A DNA stretch of 64,000 nt. Source: Adiantum capillus-veneris. Taxonomy: Eukaryota > Streptophyta > Polypodiopsida > Polypodiales > Pteridaceae. The notes below the pieces were generated by a model. The model was not told where the DNA came from, made no database searches, and saw nothing but the letters and a program-made list of their open reading frames with translations. Below, one piece after another: positions 29,895 to 43,400 of this stretch. Each line of letters opens with the position of its first letter. Position 1 is the stretch's first letter. Where the stretch lies: positions 174,295,240 to 174,359,239 of the forward strand of contig CM043944.1 of NCBI GenBank assembly GCA_014529385.2. The letters are read 5' to 3'. The translations under genes were made by a program, and so were the position numbers.

Positions 29895-31551
29895 TCAGAC
29901 GCTGATGCTGATGAGTGCCTTCATGTCATCATAAAGCTGTCGCATGTTGCGGAAGGATTCCCCGTCCTCTCGACAGGCTGCTCTCACCACCTGCTTCATC
30001 TCCTCCGCTCTCTTCCGGGCTGTACGTCCCTCTTCCCCTTCCAAGAGGGCTTTCACACCAGCCTCCACATACGCTTTCTGCAGGCCTCCGCTGGTTGTGC
30101 GCTTCATCTCAAGCCCAGTGCCCCACAGCTCACGCATACACCACATGTTGGACCTTTGGTCTCCAAGTTGCGGACAACCGAGCATAGGAACACCCTCCCA
30201 CAAGCACTCTATGCTGGAATTCCATCCACAGTGCGTTACAAATCCTCCCACAGCCTTGTGCGCCAGCACCTTTACTTGGGGCGCCCAGCTTGTCACCATC
30301 CCCTTCCCACGGAGTCCGGGCTTGACGTGTGCATCGTCCCTGAGGGCCCATAAGAAGGGGTGCCCACTGGCTTCTAGCCCCATGGCCAGCTCTTCTACAT
30401 CCTCTGCAGATAGCTTTGCCACTGTTCCGAAAGCGACGTAGATGACTGACGACTCCGCCTGTGTGTCAAGCCACAAGAGACACGAATCCGAAGTATCCTC
30501 CTTGCTCGTCTCCAACACATGAGAGCTGGAATTTCCATTTGCTTCATGTGCTGTAATTCCAGGGTTATGACCCTGTTCCTGCGGCCCCTTTGGAACCTTG
30601 ATATCGTAATCGAGTAAGGGCCCCGCCATGGCGCGCACGGGAATCCCCATTGCTTGCAATCCGCGAAAGGCATCGGGTTCAAGCTCGGATACGGTGTTGA
30701 CGAGTATCCTGTCCGAAAGTTTGGCAGAAGAGCACAATTCCTTGAACAATGCCCGGAACGGACTGGGCTCCGGATCAAATCGGATGGGTGCAGGAAAGAG
30801 CTCGGCGGATACCGGTGGCAAACATGGGATGCAATCCAGCATTACGGGGCTCTCGCTCTTCCAATCGGGAGGACCATTCCCTGTTACTACACAGAGTAAA
30901 ATAACACAGGTTAAATAAAGGCATTAGCACTTGCTACCTAGCTACACAGTAAGCCACTATGGTAAAACTGTGAGTAGCCTAGCCTAAGCTGAAGGCAAAA
31001 CTTCCAGGTACGTTAAATATGAGAGCACCTTTCTCAGGAAAGATGTTTGCTTGGCAAAGAGCGGACACGTTGAGGTTGAGCAGGTAGGAGAGGGCATTGG
31101 AGGTCCAGAACTCGATACGGGGAATGCCGAGCTGCTGAGCGACGAGGGCGGTCCAGGGGACGAAGGAGTGGGCGACTACGCAAGTTGGAGGGCGGCCCTG
31201 CTCTCGGAGATGGAGGATGAGGTGCAGGAGGTTGTCCGACATGGCAGGCGTGGAGAAGAAGGGCTTGGCAAGATGCTGAGGAGGAATTCCGTCGGCTAAA
31301 ATGAAAGTGTGGATACCAGCGTCGATGGCAAGGGGCATGTAGGCCGCGTCTTGAGAGCAGCTGGCGATGGTGTTGGTGTCTAATTTGGGCGGGGGCCTGG
31401 AAGAAAAATAGATGAAGGAGACATCGAAGCCGACGGCGAGGAGCTGACGGGCGACTCGCATGGCGGACAAGCTGTGGCTATGAGGAAGGGCAGGCACCAC
31501 CAACGCATGCGGACGCAGGGGAGCCTGTGAGTAAATGGAAGCCATGTCCAT
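29895..31551 (-). CDS. UDP-glycosyltransferase (plant family 1), two exons, 513 aa
   Basis: Exon 1 runs from ATG 31551 to about 31002 and exon 2 from about 30886 to the stop at 29895. The total of 1,542 bases keeps frame and gives 513 residues, a normal size for plant UGTs. The enzyme should move a sugar from a UDP-sugar to a small acceptor in the cytosol; the acceptor cannot be predicted. The N-terminal domain opens PHALVVPALPHSHSLSAMRVA, with the catalytic His region of the family (commonly G-H-x-x-P, here S-H-S-L-S). The C-terminal domain has a complete PSPG box at residues about 384-427: WAPQ, HCGWNS (His about 402), E, and a closing DQ, the residues that bind the UDP-sugar. IYVAFGTVAKL before it matches the family's V-Y-V-S-F-G-S segment. 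There is no signal peptide or membrane segment. It is the clearest intact host gene in the window. Confidence 0.93.
30887..31001 (-). other. intron of the UDP-glycosyltransferase gene
   Basis: The acceptor is TCTGTGTAG ending at 30887 (a CAG six bases downstream is an alternative). The phase-compatible donor is GTTTTG at 31001. GTACCT, 12 bases upstream of it, looks like a donor but would break the frame. Length is about 115 bp. Confidence 0.6.
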
Positions 31552-31559
31552 TGCCCCCG

Positions 31560-31772
31560 CGAAGCCGCGATACAGAAGCAGGAGCTGGAGCAGAGAATTT
31601 TAACAGGCGAAAAATCGGCGATATCAACGTTTGCTTAGCATTTAATGTACTGCACTGACGTGGCTGGCGCTCACGTTTGTAACGTGGCTCGACCTCTAAA
31701 AAGGCCGTACGGTCTTTAATGAAGAGCAGATTCCACGGGAAGTCGTGGCACAAAACCATAGGGTCTCATCTG

Positions 31773-31806
<34 letters not shown>

Positions 31807-32226
31807 TCCCAGCCAGGGCTGCGGAATATTTTTTGTGGACCCGGCTTTGGAAATGCAAATGAGCAGCCTAACTCTAAATTAATTTGAGAGGGATAATCAC
31901 ACTAAAAATTTTATATTATAACTAAATCTTTCATAATTTGAACCCGCTTGAGAACCTTCCATTTTTCATTTTGAACAAGCTGTGGATAAAGCGAACCTAA
32001 GCAGCCTGCTTGGCTGACAGAGACGGGGACTCGGGAGAGATGAGCCTCCTCACTATCTCACACGGGCATTTTAGGAGGGGATCAATGGCCCACTGATTAG
32101 GTGCAATCTGAGCTACCCGATACTCTTCTTGTAAATACGGGAAAACAAGTAAATTCGGGTGCACCAAAAGTTGTAAATTCAGGTGGCACTTGTAAATTCG
32201 GGTTGCCTGCACCCCCCCTCCCCCCC
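31560..32226. other. upstream flank of the UGT gene
   Basis: Holds the presumed promoter and 5' UTR, then a short GA array (31776-31804). No other gene recognised. A TATA box could not be assigned with confidence. Confidence 0.4.
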
Positions 32227-32350
32227 TAACTCGAACCCACGACGTCACCGTTGAGAGCCTATCACCTTAACCACTACGCCTGCGCGTGTTTCTTGAGAGC
32301 ATTACGAGACATGTTCTTGATAAATTCGGGTTAGTTTGGTAAATTCGGGC
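32131..32350. repeat. six scattered copies of a GTAAATTCGGG(T) motif
   Basis: GTAAATACGGG 32131, GTAAATTCGGGT 32149, GTAAATTCAGGT 32173, GTAAATTCGGGT 32192, ATAAATTCGGGT 32320 and GTAAATTCGGGC 32339, all on the + strand, flanking the SINE head at 32227-32288. Confidence 0.8.
32227..32288 (-). mobile_element. tRNA-derived SINE head
   Basis: On the minus strand: an A-box-like TAGTGGTTAAGG (32276-32265) and a B-box-like GTGGGTTCGAGTT (32241-32229), about 24 bases apart, resembling a tRNA-Ser-type pol III promoter. The folded acceptor stem of a true tRNA gene is not present and a G-rich tail follows, so a SINE or tRNA relic is more likely than a functional tRNA. Confidence 0.55.
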
Positions 32351-32450
32351 GGCATCGCAAGATCGACGGTCTGCGCTGCCCCCAGTCCCCTAATTTAAAA
32401 TTGGCCATTGATTCCCTCCTAAAAAAGCAAGTGTGAGATAGTGCTGAGGG

Positions 32451-32667
<217 letters not shown>

Positions 32668-32785
32668 CTGATTTACCTCAAGAGAGAGAATCTAGCTAAG
32701 AATCTACTATTTTCTTTTTGGCCTGCATAAGGCCCTCGACGCAAGTCCTAATTGCCAGGAGCTTTTGTAGACCGTAGGATTATAT

Positions 32786-33011
32786 TGTTACCATATACAT
32801 GTGGTAGTGATGTGTGTGAACACACTAGGACTGCCGGGGCATTTTTTCCCTCTTTAGGAGGTTTTTTCCCCGTGCATTGTATATACGCCCATCACTCTAG
32901 GGCTATCTATCTTTCCATTGCACACCTAGTAATACACTCTCTATTGTGTGCCTTGAGCTTCCTTCGTCTTCTCCAAGCTGTGTGTGTTTCTCTGCAACCC
33001 TAATTCCAACA
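32786..33011 (+). repeat. 5' LTR of Copia-1
   Basis: 226 bp, TG...CA, followed by the iMet primer-binding site. Confidence 0.95.
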
Positions 33012-33012
33012 A

Positions 33013-33028
33013 TTGGTATCAGAGTAGG
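33013..33028 (+). other. primer-binding site of Copia-1 (tRNA-iMet)
   Basis: TTGGTATCAGAGTAGG; copia consensus TGGTATCAGAGC with one change. Confidence 0.85.
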
Positions 33029-33093
33029 TCACGTCCTCCCGGGCTTAGTCGCCAGCTGCTCCATCACACGCCTGCTCACTTTCTCGGATTTCA

Positions 33094-36000
33094 GTGAGCT
33101 TTGGCGAGCGTTCGCAGGTCGACAAAAATTTTGATATGGACACTTTCCTTGCTAGTGTCAAGAATATCAATGAGCAGCTTATTTCTGCAGGTGAAGTCAT
33201 TTCAGCTAGTTCCCTTGTGCAGACTGTTCTTGATGCCTTACCAGATTCCTACCAGACTTTCGCTAGTACTTGGAGACTTATGACCCAAGGAAATCCTGAA
33301 GTTGTCAAGTTTGATGCATTATGCACATTGCTGTTGCAAGAGTCACTTTCCAGAAAAAACAGGACTGCAGTTGAACATGCCTTTATTGCTTCTCAAAGAA
33401 AGGGTGGTAACAATAATGCAGCCACTTCTTATGGTTCTGCTGCGAGTGGCAAAAATTTTGTTCATAATGCTTCTACTGACAGCACTTCGTCTGGCAATTC
33501 TGGTGATAAGGGCAAAAAGAAGATGCGTTGCCATTATTGTAAATCCAATGATCACTTGATCAAGTCGTGTCCTAAGTTGAAGGCCAAAGAGGCTAAGAAG
33601 AAAGAGGGTGGTTCCACTGCAAATGCTGGTTCCACTACAAATGCAGCCATTGTTGAGTCTTCTGTGAAAGGAGACTGTAATGCTGATGTTGATGCAGAAT
33701 GGGCTTTTAGCGCAGAGTGCACTTACAATCCTGCTGTCCATGACGCATGCTTGTCAGTTGCTGCAGATTCACATGTGTGGTATTTCGACAGTGGTGCTAC
33801 AAAGCACATTACCTCACATCGTGAATTGTTTACCTCTCTTGAGTCTGTCCCTCATGGGAATTCAGTCACTTGTGCCAACAACGCCTCTTATCCAGTTCAA
33901 GGAGTTGGAAAGATTGTGTTCACTGCTGCTAATGGCAGTTCCTTCACACTTGTTGATGCACTTTATGTACCTGGGATCAAGAAGAATCTCTTGTCTGTAT
34001 CCGCACTTGCTAGACTTGAACTTGTAGTCAAATTTGTGGATGACAGATGTACAGTTCATGATCTCAGTTTTGGTGATGAAATTGTTGCATCTGGCCTTTT
34101 GTGCCGTGGGCTGTATAAGCTCACTTTGTATGACAAGTGTGGACAAAATTTTGCAAATGCTGTTGCAGATTCAAGGGCTATTTCAGATGCAAAACTTTGG
34201 CATGCACGTTTTCGTCATCTGAATTTTGCGAGTTTGCTGCGTTTGCAGAAATTTGATATGGTTGCTTCTTTGCCACCTCTTGAAGCACCTGTCAAACATG
34301 TTTGTGAAGGCTGTATTTTGGGTAAGATGCAGCGTTCTAAATTTCCAAAGGATGGTTCAGTTCGGGCCACATGCAGGTTGCAGCTTGTGCATAGTGATGT
34401 TTGTGGGCCCATGCAAACTCCGTCCTTGGGCAATTACCTGTACTTCGTGACTTTCATTGATGATTACTCCAGGCATGCATGGGTATTTCCGCTCAAAGCG
34501 AAGTCCGAAGTTTTTATGTGCTTCAAACAATTTCTGGCTATGGCTGAAAATGTCTCGAAATGTACTATGGGCACCCTCCATTCTGATCGAGGGGGGGAGT
34601 ATATGTCTCATGAATTTAATGCATTTCTGGCTAGTCGTGGGATAAAACACCAATGTACAGTGCCTTATACACCTCAACAAAATGGTGTTGATGAGAGGAA
34701 AAATTGGTCATTGACGGAAATGGCACGATGTATGGTCAAAAGTCAAGCTTTGCCGCATTCTTTTCGGCTTGAGGCCATTATGTGTGCCACTTATGTACTT
34801 AACAGGTGTCCTACGAAAGCTTTGTAGTCTATTACTCCATATGAAGCATGGCATGATAGAAAGCCTTCTATTGAGCACCGGCGTGTTTTTGGCTGTTTGG
34901 CATATGCTTTGGTGCCACAAGTGCAGCGCAGAAAATTGGATGATAAGGCTGTCAAATGTATTTTTGTTCGTTATAGTACTGAAAGCAAAGGTTACAGGTT
35001 ATATCATCCGCAAACAAAGCGTATTCTGGTTTCACGGGATGTACTATTTGTGGAAGATTCTGTTCAACCCTTGCTGTCATGTACTAGAGACAGTAATGTA
35101 AGCTCACAGGACATTTATGACACTTTGTTGCCTCTTTTCAGTGGTGGAAATACGAATGTAAGTTCCAATGAGGAAAATGTACAGCCTATGGGGGTTTCTG
35201 AAAATGTTTTAGATCAGCCTATTACTGATGCAGATGTACATGATGTACTTGATGAGGAAAGGGCTGAAAATGAGCAAGCTAGAGGTATGCCAAAATGGCT
35301 GGTGCACACTTTGCGTGACAGTAAATTGGATGCACCTTTGTCCAGTCGTACTCGTTCAGGCTCTCGCCATGCATCTTATGCATCAGATTGTTATGCTTTG
35401 GCTGTGTCTAGCTTACATGATGTTGAGGAGTCTCTGACTTTTGATGAAGCACAAAATTCAGAAAATTGGATGGCTGCCATGCAATCAGAATATGATGCAC
35501 TTATAGAGAATGACACATGGACTTTATGTGATTTGCCTCCTGGCAAAAAGGCCATTGGTATGAAGTGGGTTTACAAGTTGAAACGCAAACCGGATGGTGA
35601 GATCGATCGCAATAAGGCTCGACTTGTTGCAAAGGGTTATGCACAACAACAAGGCATAGATTATGAAGAGACTTTTTCTCCCACTTGTCGTATGACTACT
35701 ATGCGTTTTCTATGTGCATTGGCAGCTCATTTTGGTTGGGATGTACATCAATCAGACATTGTTATTGCTTTCTTGAATGGTGACTTATTTGAGGAAGTTT
35801 ATGTAACGCAGCCTCGCGGTTTTTTCATAAAAGGACAAGAGGACAAAGTGTGCAAATGTAAGAAGGCTTTGTATGTGTTGAAGCAATCTCCTCGTGCTTG
35901 GTATGAGAAAGCTGACACTCATTTGGTTAAATGAGGCTTTTGTAACAGTCCAACAGAAAGCACATTGTATGTAAAGCGTGAGGGTGATGTACTTCTCATT

Positions 36001-37767
36001 GTGGTTCTTTATGTCGATGATTTGTTGATCACTGGACCAAATGAGAGACATATTGCTGAATTTAAGGCTGATTTGAATGCTACTTTCAAGATGAAATATT
36101 TGGGGTTGTTGCATCATTACTTGGGTATACAGTTTAAGCAGTGTGATGGTAGTATTGCCTTGTGTCAGAAAAGTTACATAGAGACATTGCCATGTAAGTT
36201 TGGACTTGAAAATTGAAAACCTATTGCCACTCCCATGGAAACGGGTTTGAAGTTGAGTCTACATGATGCTGGTAATCCTGATGATGTCACTCTTTACCAA
36301 ACTGTTGTTAGATGCCTCATTTATGTATGCAACACGAGGCCGGATATTCAGTTTGCAGTCTCACAGGTCAGTAGATGTATGCATAGCCCAGGGTCTAAGC
36401 ATTGGCAGGCTGTCAAGAGGATTTTCCGCTACCTTAGTGGCACTTTACATCTTGGCTTGTTTTATCCCAAGGGGGGATCAAAACCGCTAGACTTACATGC
36501 TTTTTGGATTCAAATTGGATTGGCAGCTCATTTTGGTTGGGATGTACATCAATCAGACATTGTTACTGCTTTCTTGAATGGTGACATATTTGAGGAAGTT
36601 TATGTAACGCAGCCTCGCGGTTTTGTCATAAAATGACAAGAGGACAAAGTGTGCAAATGTAACAAGGCTTTGTATGGGTTGAAGCAATCTCCTCGTGCTT
36701 GGTATGAGAAAGCTGACACTCATTTGGTCAAACAAGGCTTTCGTAACAGTCCAACAGAAAGCACATTGTATGTAAAGTGTGAGGGTGATGTATTTCTCAT
36801 TGTGGTTCTTTATGTTGATAATTTGCTGATCACTGGACCAAATGAGAGACATATTGCTGAATTTAAGGCTGATTTGAATGCTACTTTCAAGATGAAAGAT
36901 TTGGGGCTGTTGCATCATTATTTGGGTATACAGTTTAAGCAGTGTGATGGTGGTATTGCCTTGTGTCAGAAAAGTTACATAGAGACATTGCTATGTAAGT
37001 TTGGACTTGAGGATTGCAAACCTATTGCCACTCCCATGGAAACAGGTTTGAAGTTGAGTCTACATGATGATGGTGATCCTGCTGATGTCACTCTTTACCA
37101 AACTGCTGTTGGCTGCCTCATTTATGTATGCAACACGAGGCCGGATATTCAGTTTGCAGTCTCACAGGTCAGCAGATTTATGCATAGCCCAGGGTCTAAG
37201 CATTGGCAGGCTGTCAAGAGGATTTTCCGCTACCTTAGTGGCACTTTACATCTTGGCTTGTTTTATCCCAAGAGGGGATCATTGCCGCCAGACTTACATG
37301 CTTTTTCGGACTCGGATTGGGCTGGTTGTTTTGACACGCGAGTGTCCACAAGTGGTTTTTGTTTCATGCTTGGCAGCTCATGTATATCATGGTTGAGCAA
37401 GAAGCAACCTATTGTGGCCACTTCGAGTTATGAGGCTGAGTACAGGGCAGTCTTCACAGCCATGGTTGAGTGAGTATGGCTCAGACACCTTATGGCTGAT
37501 TTGGGTGTTGGACAGGACAGTGCCAACACTATCTACACTGACAGTCAGAGCGCATTGGCAGTTGCGAGGAACCCAGTTTTTCATGCTCGCACAAAGCACA
37601 TTGAGGTGCATTACCACTACGTCAGGGAGAGGCTCTCAGCAGGAGAGATCAGCTTGGCTTATGTGCCAACACAAGACAACCTTGCAGATCTTTTCACAAA
37701 GGCATTGTCTCGTGAGAAGCTTGAAGCTTTCCGCAAAGCTTTGGGCTTACTCCCCTTTGTGGACTGA
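33094..37767 (+). pseudogene. Copia-1 gag-pol, one frame with five stops
   Basis: A single reading frame covers the whole polyprotein; TAG 34825 and TGAs at 35932, 36214, 36634 and 37471 break it, with no frameshift. The first gag part present in Copia-2 and Copia-3 is missing: the leader jumps to MDTFLASVKNINEQL. Visible in order: gag knuckle CHYCKSNDHLIKSC; protease WYFDSGATKHI (D-S-G-A); integrase finger (WHARFRHLN, CEGC) and core (HSDVCGPM, LHSDRGGEYMS, TPQQNGVDERKN); RT (MKWVYKLKRKPDGEIDRNKA, VDDLLITG); RNase H (DSDWAGC, TSSYEAEY) and the LADLFTKAL tail. Bases 35721-36521 and 36522 onward are two versions of the same RT-RNase H region, 801 bp apart, so the duplication stays in frame. Confidence 0.9.
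35721..37310 (+). repeat. 801-bp in-frame tandem duplication within Copia-1
   Basis: GGCAGCTCATTTTGGTTGGG occurs at 35721 and 36522. The first copy matches Copia-3 (48434-49220) almost base for base, including two shared stop codons; the second copy lacks those stops. Confidence 0.9.
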
Positions 37768-37842
37768 TCCTGTCCTCAGGGCATGGCACTTCCCTTTACT
37801 CATGTGCCAGCTCTCGTTCACCGCATCACTCGAGAGGGGATT

Positions 37843-38067
37843 TGTTACCATATACATGTGGTAGTGATGTGTGTGAACACACTAGGACCGCCGGGGCATT
37901 TTTTCCCTCTTTAGGAGGTTTTTTCCCCTGTGCATTGTATATACGCCCATCACTCTAGGGCTATCTATCTTTCCATTGCACACCTAGTAATACACTCTCT
38001 ATTGTGTGCCTTGAGCTTCCTTCGTCTTCTCCAAGCTGTGTGTTTCTCTGCAACCCTAATTCCAACA
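37843..38067 (+). repeat. 3' LTR of Copia-1
   Basis: 225 bp, nearly identical to the 5' LTR. Confidence 0.95.
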
Positions 38068-38072
38068 TATAT

Positions 38073-39484
<1,412 letters not shown>

Positions 39485-39924
39485 CAGTGTTCGGGGAAAA
39501 TCATTTTCACAAACATACTCCAAGACAACTTTGAACCGGAAATTTTACAATACTAGTTAGTATTTTTGCAAAATTACACTATTTTCCATGTATTTTAAGT
39601 GGAATTTTCTCCTTCTTGCCCTCCCGTCAACCGTCTACTTTGATTATGCACCTGGCTCAAGGCTAAGCTGAGGCACACTTTTCCCGAGCACTGCTCCCGT
39701 CTCTCTTTTCTCAAAGTTGTGCCTGCTTTGTCTAAATCTGTTGTTTTGCTTTTATAATTTCAATGTAAAATCTGATGTCTTTTAAGATGCTACACTAGTG
39801 TGACAAAAGTTGGTAGATCAATATCTCTCTTTAGGCTTTCCCACAAGTTTCTTTGGGGAACCAAGAAAATATCACAAACATGTTGCCCACAACTATCAAC
39901 TCATTGCAAAGTGGGAATTGATGC

Positions 39925-40269
39925 ATGAGGATAGATGTTTTGCATTCAATATCGAAAACTTATTTTTCAAATGTGTCAAAAGTGATGACCCAGGAGATTG
40001 TTAGGTCCACGTGGGTGTGTTTACGCAAAGCAACACTTCCATCCACAAAGCTCCATGCCCATCAAGTAGCGACTGTCACTAATATTGAGAGTTTGTTAAA
40101 GTCTCATATAGGCTACCGAGACTTTGATTGTTTGCGCATTTCTCCAAACTATAAAGCTACATTGAAGAAAAATGTGTTGGCCATGATACTACAATTGGGT
40201 TCTCGTACCTTGTTTGTTACTTTCTCCTCTGCCAAAAGACGTTGGGCACCACTAGTTAAAACACTCAAG
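39925..40269 (+). pseudogene. Helitron N-terminal (Helitron_like_N) region
   Basis: The frame reads RISPNYKATLKKNVLAMIL, QLGSRTLFVTFSSAKRRW and then PLVKTLK. This matches the conserved S-P-x-Y...A-M-x-x-Q-L-G-x-x-T-x-F-x-T-x-S-x-x-x-x-R-W block that precedes the Rep motif in Helitron proteins. It stops abruptly at the Copia-2 insertion. Confidence 0.75.
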
Positions 40270-40496
40270 TGTTGGAATTAGGGTTGCAAAGAAACGCACA
40301 CAGCTTGGAGAAGACGAAGGAAGCTCAAGGCACAGAATAGAGAGTGTGTTACTTAGTGTGCAATGGAAACATGGATAGCCCTAGAGTGATGGACGTCTAT
40401 ACAATGCACTGGGGAAAAAAACTCCTAAAGAGGGAAAAAATGCCCCGGCGGTTCTAGTGTGTTCACACACATCACTACCACATGTATTTGGTGACA
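40270..40496 (-). repeat. 3' LTR of Copia-2
   Basis: + strand begins TGTTGGAATTAGGG and ends TTTGGTGACA. A minus-strand purine tract (CCAGGGGGGA) is at about 40498-40507. Confidence 0.9.
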
Positions 40497-43400
40497 AATC
40501 CCCCCTGGAGTGATGTGGTGAACGAGAGCTGGCACATGAGTAACAGGAAGTGCCATGCCTTGAGGACATGATCAATTCACAAAGGGCAGTAAGCCCAAAG
40601 CTTTGCGGAAAGCTTCGAGCTTCTCACGAGACAATGCCTTTGTGAAAAGATCTGCAAGGTTGTCCTATGTTGGTACATAAGCCAAGCTGATCTCTCTTGC
40701 TGAGAGCCTCTCCCTCACATAGTGGTAATGTACCTCAATGTGCTTTGTGCGAGCATGAAAAACTGGGTTCCTCGCAATTGCTAATGCTATCTGACTGTCA
40801 GTGTAGATAGTGTTGGCAATGTCCTGTCCAACACCCAAATCAGCCATAAGGTGTCTGAGCCATACACACTCAACCGTAGCTGGGAAGAATTCCATGTACT
40901 CAGCTTCACAACTCGAAGTGGCCACAGTAGGTTGCTTCTTGTTCAACCATGATATACGTGAACTACCAAGCATGAAACAAAAGCCGCTTGTGGACACTCG
41001 CGTGCCAAAACAACCAGCCCAATCTGAGTCCGAAAAAGCGTGTAAGTTTGGCGCCAATGATCCCCCCTTGGGATAAAACAAGCCAAGATCTGAACTGCCA
41101 CTAAGGTAGCGAAAAATCCTCTTGACAGCCTGCCAATGCTTAGACCCTGGTCTATGCATAAATCTACTAACCTTTGAGACTGCAAACTGAATATGGCCTC
41201 ATGTTGCATACATAAATGAGGCATCCAACAGCAGTTTGGTAAAGAGTGACATCAGCAGGATCACTAGCATCATGAAGACTCAATTTCAAACCTATTTCCA
41301 TGGGAGTGGCAATAGGTTTGCAATCCTCAAGTCCAAACTTACATAGCAATGTCTCTATGCGACTTTTCTGACACAAGGCAATACCACCATCACACTGCTT
41401 AAACTGTATACCCAAGTAATGATGCAACAGCCCCAAATCTTTCATCTTGAAAGTAGCATTCAAATCAGCCTTAAATTCAACAGTATGTCTCTCATTTGGT
41501 GCAGTGATCAGCAAATCATTTACATAAAGAACCACAATGAGAAGTACATCACCCTCACGCTTTACATACAATGTGCTTTCTTTTGGACTATTACGAAAGC
41601 CTTTTTTGACCAAATGCGTGTCAGCTTTCTCATACCAAGCACGAGGAGATTGCTTCAACCCATACAAAGCCTTCTTACATCTGCACACTTTGTCCTCTTG
41701 TCCTTTCTTGATAAAACCGTGAGGTTGCGTTACATAAACTTCCTCAAATATGTCACCATTCAAGACTCAACAGTAACAATGTCTTATTGATGTACATCCC
41801 AACCAAAATGAGCTGCCAATGCACATAGAAAATGCACAGTAGTCATACAACAAGTGGGAGCAAAAGTCTCTCTTTATAAGCTATGCCTTTTTGATGTGCA
41901 TAACCCTTTGCAACAAGTCGAGCCTTATGTCGATCGATCTCACCATCTGGCTCCCGTTTCAACTTGTAAACCCACTTCGTACCAATGGCAGCCATCCAAT
42001 TTTTTGAATTTTGTGCTTCATCAAAAGACAAAGGTTCCTCAACATCATGTAAGCTAGACACATCCAAAGCATAACAATCTTATACATAAGATGCATGGCG
42101 AGAGCTTGAACGAGCACGACTAGACAAAGGTGCATCCAATTTACTATCACGCAATGTATGCACCAACCATTTTTGGCATACCTCTAGCCTGCTCATTTTC
42201 AACCCTTTCCTCATCAAGTACATCATGTACATCTGCATCAGTAATAAGCTGATCTGTAACATTTTCAGAAACCCCCATAGGTTGTACATTTGCCTCATTG
42301 GAATTTACATTCATATTTCCACCACTGAAAAGAGGCAACAAAGTGTCATAAATGTCATCTGAGCTTACATTACTGTCTCTAGTACATGACAGCAAGGGTT
42401 GAATAGAATCTTCCACAAACACTACATCCCGTGAAACCAGAATACGCTTTTTTTGCGGATGATACAACCTGTAACCTTTGCTTTTAGCACTATAACCAAC
42501 ATAAAAACATTTGACAGCCTTATCATCCAATTTTTTGCGATGTGTTTGTGGCACCAAAGCATATGCCAAACAACCAAAAACACGCATGTGCTCAATAGAA
42601 GGCTTTCTATCATGCAATGCTTCATATGGAGTAATAGACTGCAAAGCTTTCGTAGGACACCTGTTTAGTACATAAGTGGCACACATGATCGCCTCAAGCC
42701 AAAAAGAATGCGGCAAAGCTTGACTTTTGACCATACATCATGTCATTTTCGTAAGTGACATGTTTTTCCTCTCAACAACACCATTTTGCTGAGGTGTATA
42801 AGACACTGTACATTGGTGTTTTATCCCACAACTAGCCAGAAATGCATTAAATTCATGAGACATATACCCCCCCCTCGATCGGAACGGAGGGTGCCCATAG
42901 TACATTTTGAGACATTTTCAGCCATAGCCAAAAACTGTTTGAAGCACATAAAAACTTCGGACTTCGCTTTAAGCGGAAATACCCATGCATGCCTAGAGTA
43001 ATCATCAATGAAAGTCACGAAGTAAAGGTAATTGCCCAAGAACGGAGTTTGCATGGGCCCACAAACATCACTATGCACAAGTTGCAACTTTCATGTGGCC
43101 CTAACTCAACCATCCTTTAAAAACTTCGAACGCTGTATCTTAGCCAAAATACAACCTTCACAAACATGTTTGACGGGTGCTTCAAGAGGTGGCAAAGAAG
43201 CAACCATATCAGATTTTTGCAAATGTAGCAAACTGGCAAAATTCAGATGACCAAAACGTGCATACCAAATTTTTGCATCTGAAATAGCCCTTGAATCTGC
43301 AACTGCATTTGCAAAATTTTGTCTACACTTGTCATACAAAGTGAGCTCATACAATCCATGGCACAAAAGCTCAAATGCAACAATTTCATCACCAAAATTG

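Larger units (their letters stand above)
32786..38067 (+). mobile_element. Copia-1: complete Ty1/copia element
   Basis: LTRs at 32786-33011 and 37843-38067 begin TGTTACCATATACATG and end TTCCAACA. They differ by about one substitution and two small indels, so the insertion is young. A perfect TATAT duplication flanks it (32781-32785 and 38068-38072). The primer site TTGGTATCAGAG (iMet) is at 33013-33024 and a purine tract (GAGAGGGGA) at 37832-37840. Domain order is gag, protease, integrase, RT, RNase H, as in copia. The first part of gag is deleted and the RT-RNase H region is partly duplicated, so this copy is not autonomous. Confidence 0.95.

Noticed and set aside
29865-30441. Plus-strand frames of 160 codons over the UGT gene
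   Set aside because: Antisense shadows of the minus-strand UGT exon, which carries all the family motifs.
32227-32288. Functional tRNA gene
   Set aside because: A and B boxes are present but the acceptor stem and anticodon arm do not pair properly; a SINE head or relic fits better.
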